Assembly: GCA_020633295.1 (NCBI GenBank)
Contig: JACKDW010000008.1
Span: forward strand, 307,153-371,152
Direction: 5' to 3'
Length of the DNA: 64,000 nt
From: Myxococcales bacterium
GTDB lineage: Bacteria > Myxococcota_A > Polyangia > Nannocystales > Nannocystaceae
The notes below the pieces were generated by a model that searched no databases, had not been told where the DNA came from, and saw nothing but the letters and a program-made list of their open reading frames with translations. Positions 1 through 8,729 of this stretch are shown here, piece after piece. The position numbers and the translations under genes are program-made. Position 1 is the first letter of the stretch; each line of letters starts with the position of its first letter.

Positions 1-1203
1 CCCGGCGATCTCACGCGCGTCGGTCGCGGCGCTCGTGGGCGCGGTGGTCCGCTCGAAGTCGATCTCGAAGGCGAAGCGCGTGCCGACGCCGCGCTCGCTC
101 TCGACCGTGAGCGCGCCGCCCATCAGCTCGACGAACTGCCGGCTGATGGCGAGCCCGAGGCCCGAGCCGGTCTGCGCCCGCCGACCTGACTCGGTCTGCG
201 TGAAGGGATCGAAGAGGCGATCGAGCTCGGTCCCGTCGATGCCCTCGCCGGTGTCCGCGACCTCGAAGCAGATCCGCAGGCGACCCTCCTGCTCGTCGCG
301 CGGTCGGGCGCGTATCGAGACGCGCCCGCGCGCGGTGAACTTGATCGCGTTGCCGATCAAGTTGATGAGCACCTGGCGCAGCTTCTGCCCGTCAGCGAGC
401 ACGAAGCGGGGCAGCCCGTCCTCGCGGATGAGCTCGAACTCGAGCTGCTTCTCCTCGGCCCGGACGCGGAAGAGCTCGCCCGTCGCGCGCAGCAGCTCGT
501 CGAGATCGACGCGCGCGCGCTCGAGCGTGGCGCGGCCTGACTCGATCTTCGAGATGTCGAGCACGTCGTTGATCATCTGCAGCAGCTGCGTGCCGCTGCG
601 GACGATGATCTGCGTGTGCTCGCGGTCCTCGGCCGGCGTCGAGCGGCCGCGCGCGATCAGCTCGGCGAAGCCGAGGATCGCGTGCAGCGGCGTGCGCAGC
701 TCGTGGCTCATGCGCGTCAGGAACTCGCTCTTGGCCTGGGTCGCCACGAGCGCGCGCTCGTGCAGGTCCTCGAGCTCGGCGTACAGCTCGGCCATGCGCG
801 CGTTGGCGTCGGCGACCGCCGACTCCGACTCGCGCAGATCGTGCAGCGCGCTCTCCTTGCCCTGGAGCCGATGCTCGAGGTCGCTGGTCTCGCTCCGCAG
901 GTCCGCGAGCGCGGTGTGGCCGACGCGCGCGACCAGCAAGGTGAACAGCGCGCCGAGGCAGCAGGTGACGCCGCTGAGCGCGATGAACGGGCCGGTCAGC
1001 CCGCGCGAGAGCAGCGCGGCGGCGGCGAGGTACGCGAGCGCGAAGGCCACCATGAGCCCGAGCAGCACGCCCCAGATCGGGCGACACGGCCGCCGCTTGA
1101 TCAGCGGCAGCAGGCGCCGCGTCTGCGCGATCGAGACCGCGAGGATCACCGCGCCAGCCACGAGCAGGCCAGCGGTCAAGCTCTCCGGGGCGATCGTCAC
1201 CAT
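1..1203 (-). CDS. Membrane-anchored sensor histidine kinase (C-terminus beyond window edge)
   Basis: Read from ATG at 1203 toward the left edge, the 401 visible codons are open. The N-terminus has about three hydrophobic segments (residues ~8-25, 45-65, 70-90), then a coiled coil, then the dimerisation/phosphoacceptor H-box with SHELRTPLHAILGF. The ATPase domain follows: N box LINLIGNAIKF, G1 box DTGEGIDG, F/G2 region DPFTQTESG..GSGLGLAISRQF. This is a class I two-component kinase that should autophosphorylate the His of SHELRTP and pass the phosphate to a response regulator. No periplasmic sensor domain is visible, so signal sensing is probably within the membrane or coiled-coil region. The protein continues past position 1, possibly into a receiver domain. 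No partner regulator is visible. The start is the only ATG before the transmembrane region; no clear ribosome site was seen. Confidence 0.9.
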   Translation of the reverse strand, partial: MVTIAPESLTAGLLVAGAVILAVSIAQTRRLLPLIKRRPCRPIWGVLLGLMVAFALAYLAAAALLSRGLTGPFIALSGVTCCLGALFTLLVARVGHTALADLRSETSDLEHRLQGKESALHDLRESESAVADANARMAELYAELEDLHERALVATQAKSEFLTRMSHELRTPLHAILGFAELIARGRSTPAEDREHTQIIVRSGTQLLQMINDVLDISKIESGRATLERARVDLDELLRATGELFRVRAEEKQLEFELIREDGLPRFVLADGQKLRQVLINLIGNAIKFTARGRVSIRARPRDEQEGRLRICFEVADTGEGIDGTELDRLFDPFTQTESGRRAQTGSGLGLAISRQFVELMGGALTVESERGVGTRFAFEIDFERTTAPTSAATDAREIAG

Positions 1204-1278
1204 GAACTTTGAAGCAGGCGGTCCGTGCGACAGCGCTGTGACACGAGCGTATCACCCGGCGGGGGCGTCGGCGCGTGC

Positions 1279-2442
1279 TCACGCGCGCGGAGCCGCAGGC
1301 GCAGGATCGGGCCTGGAGGGAAACCCGAGCTGGCCCGCGAGCGCCGGGTTCTGCGGGCCGACCCGCCAGATCCAGCGATCGAGGAAGTAGTGGGTCGCCT
1401 GCGGCACGGTGAGCAGCGCGACGACGAGCGCCTCGAGCACCCCGCCCTCGGCGAGCTCTTGCGAGCTCGCGCCGAAGAGCGCGGGGTGGTCGTGCCAGAC
1501 CAGCCGATCCCACAGCGACTCCTCGGCGAGCGCGAGCGCGAGCAGCAGCCCGTAGAAGCACAGCGCCAGCGCGGCGGTCCACAGCGCGCCGCCGTCGGGC
1601 GCGCGCCCGAGCCCACGCGCGACGCGCTCGCGCCCGCCGGTGACCCAGACGAGCGCGAGGTAGGGGACGCCGTGGAGGAACACGTTGGTGATCGTGAAGA
1701 TCCGGTCGTCGTTGAACACGACGATCCCGAGGTGCCAGTTGATCGCGGGGAGCAGCGCGAGCAACGGCACCATCCAATTTGCCTGTCCTTTACGCCATAA
1801 TTCGACGCGGCGGGCGAGGAACGCCAGCCAGATCGGCAGCTCGAGGGCGAGCAGCGCAGGTCCGAGCCAGCGCGGCCCGAGCGCGAGGAAGTCACCCCGC
1901 GTGAACCAGTCGAACTCGCGCGGCAGCTGCGTGTGCCAGTAGAGGATCGGGCCGAGCGTCCCGGCCCAGACGGCGGCGGCGTTGAGCCGGCGATCTCGCG
2001 CCGACTCATGACCCGCGCGCGTGTACAGCATGACGAAGCCGACGTGCTGCTTGATGAAGTGGAACACCGCGACGTACGCGAGCACACCCCAGAACAGCAG
2101 CCGGGCCTCGTAGTGCAGCACGATCCCGAACCACAGGCACAGCGCGGGCGTCAGCAGCAGCTTGGCGCGGTGCCGCTCACGCGCGACCGGATCGAGGTAG
2201 GTGCGGTAGAGGCTCGCGTAGACGTGGGTCACGTCGACGAGCAGCACGCCGACGATCCACAGCGCGAGCGTCCCGCGCTCGGAGCCGCCAGGGTCGAGCG
2301 CGGCGATGAGCAGCGCGGCGATGATCGTGAGCACGCCCGGGAGCGCGAACCACCCGAGGTCGAAGGCCGGGCTGATCAGGTAGCGACGCGCGGCCGCGGC
2401 GCGCGTGGGGGCGGTCTCGGTCACGCGCGTCCTCACTCGCAA
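1279..2442 (-). CDS. Polytopic membrane protein, function unknown
   Basis: 387 aa, with roughly eight to ten hydrophobic segments spread over the whole length. The first codon of the longest frame is TTG at 2442; a GTG at 2436 is equally possible. Several His-bearing motifs lie at helix ends (DVTHVYASLYRTYLD, VFHFIKQHVGF, INWHLGI, FLHGVPYL, HYFLDRWIWR). Repeated intramembrane His like these often mark membrane metal-dependent or heme-binding enzymes, but I recognise no named family. It resembles the uncharacterised multi-pass proteins common in Myxococcota and Leptospira. It is the last clear gene of a long minus-strand series, with a 143-bp gap from the cytochrome c gene that carries a pentanucleotide repeat. 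It runs toward the histidine kinase on the same strand. Confidence 0.8.
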   Translation of the reverse strand: MRVRTRVTETAPTRAAAARRYLISPAFDLGWFALPGVLTIIAALLIAALDPGGSERGTLALWIVGVLLVDVTHVYASLYRTYLDPVARERHRAKLLLTPALCLWFGIVLHYEARLLFWGVLAYVAVFHFIKQHVGFVMLYTRAGHESARDRRLNAAAVWAGTLGPILYWHTQLPREFDWFTRGDFLALGPRWLGPALLALELPIWLAFLARRVELWRKGQANWMVPLLALLPAINWHLGIVVFNDDRIFTITNVFLHGVPYLALVWVTGGRERVARGLGRAPDGGALWTAALALCFYGLLLALALAEESLWDRLVWHDHPALFGASSQELAEGGVLEALVVALLTVPQATHYFLDRWIWRVGPQNPALAGQLGFPSRPDPAPAAPRA

Positions 2443-2518
2443 CCTACCACGACGACGCGCGCGGTCGGAGATCCGGCGCGCGAGCGCGACGCCGAGCGGC
2501 GGGGCGGGGCGCGTCGCG

Positions 2519-2560
2519 TCAAGTCAGGTCAAGTCAAGTCAAGTCAAGTCAAGTCAAGTC
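2519..2560. repeat. TCAAG pentanucleotide tandem repeat
   Basis: About eight tandem copies of TCAAG, the second reading TCAGG, lie in the 143-bp gap between the cytochrome c lipoprotein gene and the membrane protein gene. The tract is markedly AT-richer than its flanks. It is noncoding in the annotated frames. Five-base units would change spacing, not reading frame, so slippage could alter expression of the downstream gene at 2442; that is inference. Confidence 0.85.
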
Positions 2561-2585
2561 GTTGAGCGTCGCGCGTCGTCGGGGA

Positions 2586-3473
2586 TCAACGCCCCGGCGT
2601 CTGCTTGTGATCCTTCATGAACGCGAGGTAGGCCATCAGCGCGTCGAGCTGCTCGGGCGTCAGCTGCGAGAAGGGCGGCATGCGGCTGCGCGCGCGGTAG
2701 GACGACGGGTTGAGGATGAACGCGCGCAGCGTCGCGTCGTCGCGGTACTCGGTGATGTTGCGCGGGACGTTGAGCTCGGGGCCGAGCGTGCCGCCCTGGA
2801 GGTTCACCGAGTGGCAGACGACGCAGTGCTCTCGGAATTGCGCGTAGCCCCGCGTGATCGCGCTCTCGGCCGGCGCGCCCTGCGGGTACATCCTCGCCGC
2901 CGTGTCGTCGACGCGCAGGCCCTCGATCTTGAACACCTGGAACGGCCACGGGAACGCGTCGTAGGAGCCTGGCTGCTCGCCGACGACGTAATATGGCCCT
3001 GGGGACAGCGTCTCCTTGCCGACCGCGATGTTGTCCCAGCGCGGGCCCGCCTCGCCGCCCACCTGCTCGATCGCGAGGAAGAGCTTGAGCGCGTCGAGCT
3101 GGTCGGCGGCGAGCCGCGGCGCGTAGCCGTCCGCGCAGTGAAACAGCAGCTCGTCGACGCCGTCGGGGTCGAGCCCGACCGCGGCCATCACGTCGCGCAG
3201 CCAGTAGCCGCGGTACTGCAGCTCGCGACCGTAGGCCTTGTTGTACACGGTGAGCAGCTGCGGGCCGCCGGGCACGCGGCTCGCCATGCTCTCGCGGGTG
3301 AGCGAGACGTCCGCGGCGCCGGGGATGACGAACGCGATCGACTCCTCAGCGCCGATGACGTCGGTCGCGGGGTCACCGGCGCCGCAGCCCGCGGCGGGCG
3401 CGGAGGAGGCGAGCGCGAGGAGGGCGAGCGCGAGCGCGGCGGCCGATCGACGGGTCCAGTGGTGCATCCCCAT
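2586..3473 (-). CDS. Lipoprotein: oxidoreductase-like domain fused to cytochrome c
   Basis: 295 aa. The N-terminus is a signal peptide ending in a lipobox-like AAGC (Cys ~30), so the protein is probably a periplasm-facing lipoprotein. Residues ~45-190 (LTVYNKAYGRELQYRGYWL, HCADGYAPRL) look like the all-beta molybdopterin oxidoreductase/sulfite-oxidase-type fold, but no cofactor Cys is identifiable. Residues ~205-290 are a class I cytochrome c: CVVCH at 217-221 binds heme and Met265 of SRMPPF is the probable axial ligand. The closing helix LTPEQLDALMAYLAFMKDHK is typical of small c-type cytochromes. A periplasmic electron-transfer role is likely; the substrate is unknown. The start ATG at 3473 is followed by a second ATG two codons later. 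It lies downstream of the Popeye-like gene on the same strand. Confidence 0.8.
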   Translation of the reverse strand: MGMHHWTRRSAAALALALLALASSAPAAGCGAGDPATDVIGAEESIAFVIPGAADVSLTRESMASRVPGGPQLLTVYNKAYGRELQYRGYWLRDVMAAVGLDPDGVDELLFHCADGYAPRLAADQLDALKLFLAIEQVGGEAGPRWDNIAVGKETLSPGPYYVVGEQPGSYDAFPWPFQVFKIEGLRVDDTAARMYPQGAPAESAITRGYAQFREHCVVCHSVNLQGGTLGPELNVPRNITEYRDDATLRAFILNPSSYRARSRMPPFSQLTPEQLDALMAYLAFMKDHKQTPGR

Positions 3474-3958
3474 GAGCTCATCACACCTCGAGCCGCGGCG
3501 CGCTCGCCATCGTGGGGTCGACCTTCGGCTCGCTCACGCGTGCGCGACGAGCAGCGTGGCGCTGGCGGAGCACGCCGGCGCGCCTGCAGGACGCGCCGCG
3601 CTGGCGACCAGCGGAGCCACGGTCGGCGCGCGCGACATCGAGCATCCAGACGACTCGCGCCCGGTCTCGGACAGGCGGCCGGCGAGCGCCGCGAGGCCGT
3701 CGCCGCGGTCGCGGTCGCGGTCGCGGGCGCCCGCTCGCGCCCGGCCGCGCGACGCTCGCTCACGAGGTGGAGGAGCTGCGCGAGGTTGATGGCGACGAAC
3801 ACCGAGCTCCACACGGCCGGCGCGACGAGGCCGTGCACGAGGTAGTAGGGGACCAGCGAGAGCAACGCGACGATCGTGAACGCGCGCAGCCAGACGACGC
3901 CGCGGACGACGTACGAGGCCAAGAACAGCACATTTGCGAGGTGAATCAGCGCGTCCAT
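3188..3958 (-). CDS. Popeye-like N-terminal membrane domain, C-terminus doubtful
   Basis: From ATG 3958, residues 1-70 form three hydrophobic helices (MDALIHLANVLFLASYVVR, FTIVALLSLVPYYLV, VWSSVFVAINLAQLLHLV) followed by SERR. This is the layout of the membrane part of Popeye (POPDC)-type proteins, where a cyclic-nucleotide-binding domain normally follows. Here the frame instead runs through a GCGACC hexamer tract (about 3696-3730) into low-complexity Ala/Arg/Ser sequence and overlaps the cytochrome c gene until a stop at 3188. No nucleotide-binding domain can be read in any frame. It is therefore either a short three-helix protein, a truncated gene or a frameshifted one. The family assignment is by pattern only. 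Confidence 0.4.
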   Translation of the reverse strand: MDALIHLANVLFLASYVVRGVVWLRAFTIVALLSLVPYYLVHGLVAPAVWSSVFVAINLAQLLHLVSERRAAGRERAPATATATAATASRRSPAACPRPGASRLDARCRARRPWLRWSPARRVLQARRRAPPAPRCSSRTRERAEGRPHDGERAAARGVMSSWGCTTGPVDRPPRSRSPSSRSPPPRPPRAAAPVTPRPTSSALRSRSRSSSPAPRTSRSPARAWRAACPAARSCSPCTTRPTVASCSTAATGCAT

Positions 3959-3997
3959 CGGGGCTCTCTCGGCGCGCGGGGTGTCGGCCCGCGCTAC

Positions 3998-4026
3998 CTA
4001 AACATTCGATCTGGCGGGCGTTTCAA
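3998..4026 (-). promoter_or_regulatory. Possible promoter for the Popeye-like gene
   Basis: Reading the minus strand, TTGAAA (4026-4021) is followed after 17 nt by GTTTAG in an AT-rich pocket of a GC-rich gap. The match to the -10 consensus is weak. The pocket also holds an A7 run at 4041-4047. Confidence 0.25.
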
Positions 4027-4107
4027 TTGCGACGCGGACCAAAAAAATTAGCGCGCGGCGTCGAGGGCTCGCGCGTCGGTCTCGACGTCCTCGGCGCGCG
4101 CCGTCGC

Positions 4108-5788
4108 TCAGGGGATCATGCTCGCGGCGCCGCGCCCGAGGCGCGCGAGCGCCTCCTCGGCCGCCTCGACGCCGGAGTAGAACGCCTGCTCGAACAGCGC
4201 GAGGCCGGTGACGTCGGTCGCGCACGGGCGCACCACGCCGATCGGCGCGCGCGCGCGCGCGAGCGCGTCGCCGAACAGCAGCCCGGGCACGGGGCGGATC
4301 ATCGCGTGGCCCCAGCGCGTCACGCTCACGCGCGTGACCTGGCGCTCGATCCCGGGGTGCATCGCGGCGAGCTGACGGACGACGTGATCGGACCAACGGG
4401 ACAGGTCGCCCGCGAGCAGCTCCGCGCGCCGGGTCGCGACCGCCGGCGTCTCCGCGGTGAGCGGCTCGTAGTAGGTGACGACCGCGCCCGGGCGCGTGTC
4501 GCTGCGGTCCTCGCCGTGGGTGGCGACGACGTAGCCGAGGTTGTCGCGCTGGACCGGGACGTTGTCCCAGGCCAGCGGGCTCCCGATGCCACCTGGTCGA
4601 TCGAGCAGCTCCACCGAGGCGACGAGCCACGGCGAGTAGCTCATGGCGGGGCCGCGGTGGCCGGCGAGCGGATCGCGGCCGCGCGCCGTGAGCACGTAGG
4701 GGAGCACGAAGCGCGGCGCCGCCCAGAGGATCGCGCGCGCGCTGAGCTCGACCAGCTCGCCCGGATCCTCGGGGTCCTCCCCGCGCAGCACGGCCCGCAG
4801 CGCGCCGCGGTCCGGATCGATGGAGACGACCGCGGCGCGCGTGCGCACGCGCGCGTGGGGGTCGACGGGCGCGGCGGCGATGTAGCCGAGGCGCGCGGCC
4901 ATCCGGCGCGTGAGCTCGGCGTTGCCGTCGGGCCAGGCGAGCAGCGGGCGCGGGCGATCCTCGTCGTAGCCGCGCGCGAGGAAGTGGTGCAGCGCGGCGT
5001 AGGCCGAGGTCTGCTCGAGCGTGCAGCCGTAGTCGTCGCGGCACGCGTAGTCGATCTCCCAGCGCAGCCGCCAGCTCGTGACGCCGAGGCGCTGGAGGTA
5101 GTCGCGCATGCTGATCGCGTCGAGCTCGCGCAGCGCCGCGCTCGCGCGCCACGAGGGCAGCGTGAATTGACGACGCCCGTCGGGGCCCTCGCGGTCGAGC
5201 GCGCGCAGGTGGGCGTACCAGCGCTCGGCCTCCGCCTGCTCCGCCGGGGTCGCGCCGTGCTCGGGCGAGATCCCGGCGTACCAGATCCGATCGAGCTGGT
5301 GACGCTCGACGCTGGCGGCGACGATCGTCGACGGCGCGTACTCAGCCCGGCCGGCGGGGTCGCGGCCGATGATGACGCCGAGGTCCTCGAGCAGGCGCTC
5401 GAGCGCGTGAAACCGCGGCTCGGGTCGTGGGAGGTAGTGGGCGCCGAGCGGGTGACGCGAGCGCGGGAGCTCGCCGCCGCGCGCGGTGCCGCCGAGCGCG
5501 TCCTCGAGCTCGAGCACGCGGAAGTCGTGCACGCCGGCCTGCTCGAGGCGCCAGGCCGCGGCGAGCCCGCGACGCCGCCGCCGACGATCGCGACGCCGAC
5601 GCGCGCGCGCTCGTGACCGCGCGCGCGCAGGCTGCCGTCGCGCAGCTGGTGCCCGCGCGCGGGTCCTGGCCGACGAAGCGCGTGACGACGGGCGCGCGGG
5701 CGGGCGCGCCTGGGCAGGCCGGGAGCAGCCCGGCGCCGGCGCTCGCGGCCGCGCCCAGCGTCAGCGCTCGTCTCGAGATCGGGCTCAT
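4108..5788 (-). CDS. Tat-exported FAD-dependent amine oxidase-like protein, two frameshifts
   Basis: The full gene can be read only across two reading-frame changes. ATG 5788 begins a twin-arginine signal (SRRALTLGAAAS) with a lipobox-like LLPAC, continuing to RFVGQDP. The frame changes at about 5655-5662 to give ARGHQLRDGSLRARG and the dinucleotide-binding strand RVGVAIVGGGVAG, then again at about 5565 to give GLAAAWRLEQAGVHDFRVLE and the remaining ~470 residues. Each change is explained by one missing base in a G/C run, the second inside the GxGxxG motif. The body resembles flavin amine oxidases/phytoene desaturases (LELEDALGGTARGG, late FEQAFYSGVEAAEEALA). Without the correction the longest intact frame starts at 5532 and lacks the FAD-binding motif. 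It starts 19 bp after the spermidine synthase, suggesting a polyamine-linked role. Frameshifts may be sequencing errors or decay. Confidence 0.75.
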
Positions 5789-5807
5789 CGGCGGCCGCTC
5801 GCGGTGA

Positions 5808-7370
5808 TCAGCCGTTGCGCCTGCGCAGCGGCGAGATCGCGTCGAAGTCCTCCTCGTAGTAGTGCACGAGGATCTGGTTGTTGAGCAGGTTGACCTCGAC
5901 GTCGAGGCGCTCCTGGTCGGCGGGGAACACGAACAAGCTGGCGAGCACCTCGTCGGTGAGGAAGCGCAGCGCGACGCCCTCGGGGACGCGCCGCGGCGGC
6001 GGGCGTCGATCGACGCTCGCGAGCACGAAGCCCCAGTCGCCGAAGGAGGGCACGTGCGCGTGGTAGGGGCGCGGGTTGAGCCCGGCGTCCTCGAGCGTGT
6101 TGACCACGCACCAGTACGAGCGCGGCGCGAGGTAGGGCGAGGTCGCCTGGATCACGGCGGTGCCGCCGGGGGCGAGCGCGCCGGCGACGAGGCGGTAGAA
6201 GGTGCGCGAGTACAGCTTGCCGAGGGACAGGTTATTGGGGTCAGGGAGGTCGATGACGATGACGTCGTAGGGGTCGCCGCCGCGGGCGCGGTGCTCCTCG
6301 ACCCAGCGCATCGCGTCGGCGTTGTGCACCGTGAGCCGCGGGTCGCTGAGCGAGCCGCCGCTCAGCGGCGTGAGCAGGGTGTGCTCGCGGAACAGCGTCG
6401 TCATCGCCGGGTCGAGATCGACGAGGTCGACGCGCTCGATCGACGCGTGCTTGAGCAGCTCGCGCGCGGCCAGCCCGTCGCCGCCGCCGAGCACCAGCAC
6501 GCGCCGCGGCGCGCCGAAGTCCGCGACCGCGGGGTGGATCAGCGACTCGTGGTAGCGGTGCTCGTCGACGCTGCTGAACTGCAGGTTGCCGTTGATGTAC
6601 AGGCGCATGTCCTCGCCGAAGCGCGTGATCGTCAGGCGCTGGTAGGCGCTCTTCTGCGAGATCAGCACCGGGTCCTCGTAGAGGTCGTTCTCGGCGAAGC
6701 GCTCGAGGCGGTCGCCGAGGATCAGCAGCGACGCGAGCGCGACGAACACGAGCAGCGCGCGCGCGAGCAGCAGGCGCGGGCGCGCGAGCTGGCCCTGGAA
6801 CACGCGCGCGCAGGCCAGCGCGACGCCGGCGTTGAGCGTCCCGAACAGGAAGCTCGCGCGCACGAGCCCGAGGTAGGGCAGCAGCAGCAGCGGGAACAGC
6901 AGGCTGGCGAGCAGCGAGCCGATGTAGTCGAACGCGAGCACGCGCGCGACGAGGTCCTTGAGCTGCTGACCGTCCTTCATGATCCGCATCAGCAGCGGGA
7001 TCTCGAGGCCGACCATCGTGCCGACGACGACGAGGATCGAGAACAGCAGCGGGCGCACGGAGCTGAGGTGGCCGTAGCCGAAGAACATCGCGGCGGCCGA
7101 GCAGCCGCCGACGACCGCGATGACGAGCTGCACGTCGATGAAGCGGTCGTGCAGCCGGCGCGTGACGTACTTGCTCAGCCAGGAGCCGAGGCCCATCGCG
7201 CTGAGGTAGACGCCGATGACGAGGCTGAACTGCGTGACCGAGTCGCCCAGGAGGTAGCTCGCCATGGTCGCGGTGATCAGCTCGTAGATCAGCCCGCAGG
7301 TGGCGACGATGAGGACCGAGAACAGCAGCAGGCGCGCGCGCGCGTGATCGGACTTGGTCGGGGCCGGCAC
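5808..7370 (-). CDS. Membrane-embedded spermidine synthase-like aminopropyltransferase
   Basis: 520 aa. Residues ~12-220 contain about seven transmembrane helices. Residues ~230-500 are a spermidine-synthase Rossmann domain: SAYQRLTITR (~241), YHESLIHPA (~273), the SAM-binding loop VLVLGGGDG (~291-299), and the catalytic-loop Asp region IDLPDPNN (~373-380). Such membrane-fused forms are known as a separate branch of the polyamine aminopropyltransferase family; they should transfer an aminopropyl group from decarboxylated SAM, though the acceptor for this branch is unclear. GTG 7370 is chosen because a -10-like TAGAGT ends 8 nt upstream. The Tat FAD oxidoreductase follows after 19 bp, and the DUF350/DUF4178 genes lie upstream on the same strand, a recurrent association for this family. 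Confidence 0.9.
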   Translation of the reverse strand: MPAPTKSDHARARLLLFSVLIVATCGLIYELITATMASYLLGDSVTQFSLVIGVYLSAMGLGSWLSKYVTRRLHDRFIDVQLVIAVVGGCSAAAMFFGYGHLSSVRPLLFSILVVVGTMVGLEIPLLMRIMKDGQQLKDLVARVLAFDYIGSLLASLLFPLLLLPYLGLVRASFLFGTLNAGVALACARVFQGQLARPRLLLARALLVFVALASLLILGDRLERFAENDLYEDPVLISQKSAYQRLTITRFGEDMRLYINGNLQFSSVDEHRYHESLIHPAVADFGAPRRVLVLGGGDGLAARELLKHASIERVDLVDLDPAMTTLFREHTLLTPLSGGSLSDPRLTVHNADAMRWVEEHRARGGDPYDVIVIDLPDPNNLSLGKLYSRTFYRLVAGALAPGGTAVIQATSPYLAPRSYWCVVNTLEDAGLNPRPYHAHVPSFGDWGFVLASVDRRPPPRRVPEGVALRFLTDEVLASLFVFPADQERLDVEVNLLNNQILVHYYEEDFDAISPLRRRNG

Positions 7371-7378
7371 GAGCCCCG

Positions 7379-7384
7379 ACTCTA
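7379..7384 (-). promoter_or_regulatory. -10 element, spermidine synthase gene
   Basis: TAGAGT on the minus strand ends 8 nt before the GTG at 7370, predicting a leaderless or nearly leaderless mRNA. Confidence 0.5.
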
Positions 7385-7481
7385 CAACACGCGCGCGTCG
7401 CGACGCGTCGCGCCGCGTAGACCCGCTGGCGCGCGCTCCCGGGGCGCTCGCGCGTCGCCGGGGGGCCGGGGCGCGCCTCGT

Positions 7482-8228
7482 CTAGCCGGCGAGGCGACGC
7501 TCGAGGTCGTTCGCGAGCGCGAGCCAGCTGTGGGTCATCGACTGGTCGAGCGGAGCGGACGGCGCGGCGCGTGAGCGCGTGAGCTCGAGGAGCAGGCGCT
7601 GCTGCAGGTGCTCGAGGTCGCGCGCGAGCTCGACGCCCACGTCGAGCTCGGCGCCCCGCAGGACGGCGAGCGCCACGCCGACCTGCCGCAGCGCGGCGAC
7701 CCGATCAGGCGCTCCGGGGGCGCTGCGGATCCTCGACAGCGCGGCGTCGAGTCGGGGGGGGAGCGGGCGCCGCGAAGTCGTCGACGCGCGCGGCAGCGGG
7801 GTCACCGTCGCGAGCGAGCCGCTCGACTCGCGCGCGCGCCGTGGGGGGATCGAGCGCTGCGGCGCTGCCGGCGGCGAGACGCGCGCGACAGGCAGCCTGC
7901 CCCGGAGTTCATCTCCGGGCGACGCGGCGTCGGGGGCCGCGACACCCGACGAAAAGTCTGCCGGGAGGACGACGCGACCGCCGATGAGGTCGCGAATCAG
8001 CTCCCGATGCTGCGCTTTCATTGCTAGCTGGAGCTCGCGCGACGTGGTCGAGTCCGCGAGGGTTCGCCGTCGGGTCGCGAGGATGCGACCGGCGAAGAAC
8101 AGGTGCGTGTCGACGCGGAGCGCGACGGAGGCGGCGCGCTCGGTCTGCACGTGCAGCACGCGGCCGCGGAACATGATGTTGTGGTTGTAGCCGCCGCCGA
8201 CCGAAGGCAGCGCTGCTGAAGATTTCAT
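7482..8228 (-). CDS. Conserved deltaproteobacterial 'GYNHNI' protein, function unknown
   Basis: 248 aa. ATG 8228 is preceded by a strong ribosome site (GGGGGAGAG, about 7 nt upstream), one of few in this window. The N-terminal ~85 residues carry the conserved signature VGGGYNHNIMFRGRVLHVQ, then VDTHLFFAGRILATRR and MKAQHRELIRDLIGG. From memory this matches a widespread uncharacterised family of myxobacteria and relatives, whose core is a small beta domain followed by a helix. The middle (residues ~95-165) is Pro/Arg/Ser-rich and probably disordered; the C-terminus (~165-248) is helical with Leu heptads. There is no signal peptide, so it is cytosolic. It sits between DUF350 and spermidine synthase on the same strand but has its own promoter. 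Confidence 0.75.
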   Translation of the reverse strand: MKSSAALPSVGGGYNHNIMFRGRVLHVQTERAASVALRVDTHLFFAGRILATRRRTLADSTTSRELQLAMKAQHRELIRDLIGGRVVLPADFSSGVAAPDAASPGDELRGRLPVARVSPPAAPQRSIPPRRARESSGSLATVTPLPRASTTSRRPLPPRLDAALSRIRSAPGAPDRVAALRQVGVALAVLRGAELDVGVELARDLEHLQQRLLLELTRSRAAPSAPLDQSMTHSWLALANDLERRLAG

Positions 8229-8319
8229 GACGCGCTCTCCCCCAACGAGACGCGCACACGCGGCCTTGGCCCTGATCGTTCCCACGCCGATCAAGCCGCG
8301 TGACGAGATCGATACATCA

Positions 8320-8347
8320 ATACTAATTGGTGGACAGTTATGATCAA
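8320..8347 (-). promoter_or_regulatory. Probable sigma-70-type promoter for the GYNHNI gene
   Basis: On the minus strand TTGATC (8347-8342) and TAGTAT (8325-8320) are 16 nt apart in a strikingly AT-rich stretch. The predicted leader is about 85 nt and ends with the strong ribosome site before 8228. Confidence 0.5.
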
Positions 8348-8367
8348 CGGCGTAGATCCACCTGGGG

Positions 8368-8419
8368 GCGTCGCGCATAAATTTGCGCAGGGGGCGGGAG
8401 CCCACAGTCGGGTGGGCTC
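8368..8419 (-). terminator. Two hairpins downstream of DUF350
   Basis: GAGCCCAC (8398-8405) and GTGGGCTC (8412-8419) form an 8-bp stem with a 6-nt loop that overlaps the DUF350 stop codon. A second palindrome, GCGCA-TAAATT-TGCGC, lies at 8368-8383. No U-run follows, so termination, mRNA-end protection or a protein site are all possible. Confidence 0.4.
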
Positions 8420-8729
8420 ACCCGAGGATCGCCGCGCTGACGATCATCGCGATGCCGATGATCATCGCGCCGAACACGACCGCGAGCGCGGTGTTCTGGT
8501 CGTCCTCGATCTCCTTGCGCACGCTGAACGGGGTCACGCGCACGGCGATGAACCAGAACAGCGCGAACAGGACCATGCCCAGCGCGCTGAAGATCAGCGC
8601 CTGCACCAGATTCTCGATGAACGCCGGGCCGAACGCGCCGCCCGACGGCTCTGGCGGGCCAGCTGGCTCGAAGACCAGGCTTGTGAGGGTCGCGGTCAGG
8701 CGGTGAGTGCTGGAGAGCGCCGTGAGCAT
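8418..8729 (-). CDS. DUF350 family small membrane protein
   Basis: 103 aa from the second of two tandem ATGs (8729), which has GGAGG 6 nt upstream; the ATG at 8732 is too close to it. The start overlaps the stop of the 69-aa gene (ATGA), indicating translational coupling. Two hydrophobic helices (FIENLVQALIFSALGMVLFA, TALAVVFGAMIIGIAMIVS) flank the connector RVTPFSVRKEIEDDQNTA, the typical DUF350 (YjfL-type) arrangement with an acidic 'E..D.N' motif. DUF350 proteins often occur next to membrane spermidine synthases and DUF4178 proteins, as here. Biochemical function is not established; an inner-membrane partner of the DUF4178 proteins is plausible. Confidence 0.8.
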   Translation of the reverse strand: MLTALSSTHRLTATLTSLVFEPAGPPEPSGGAFGPAFIENLVQALIFSALGMVLFALFWFIAVRVTPFSVRKEIEDDQNTALAVVFGAMIIGIAMIVSAAILG

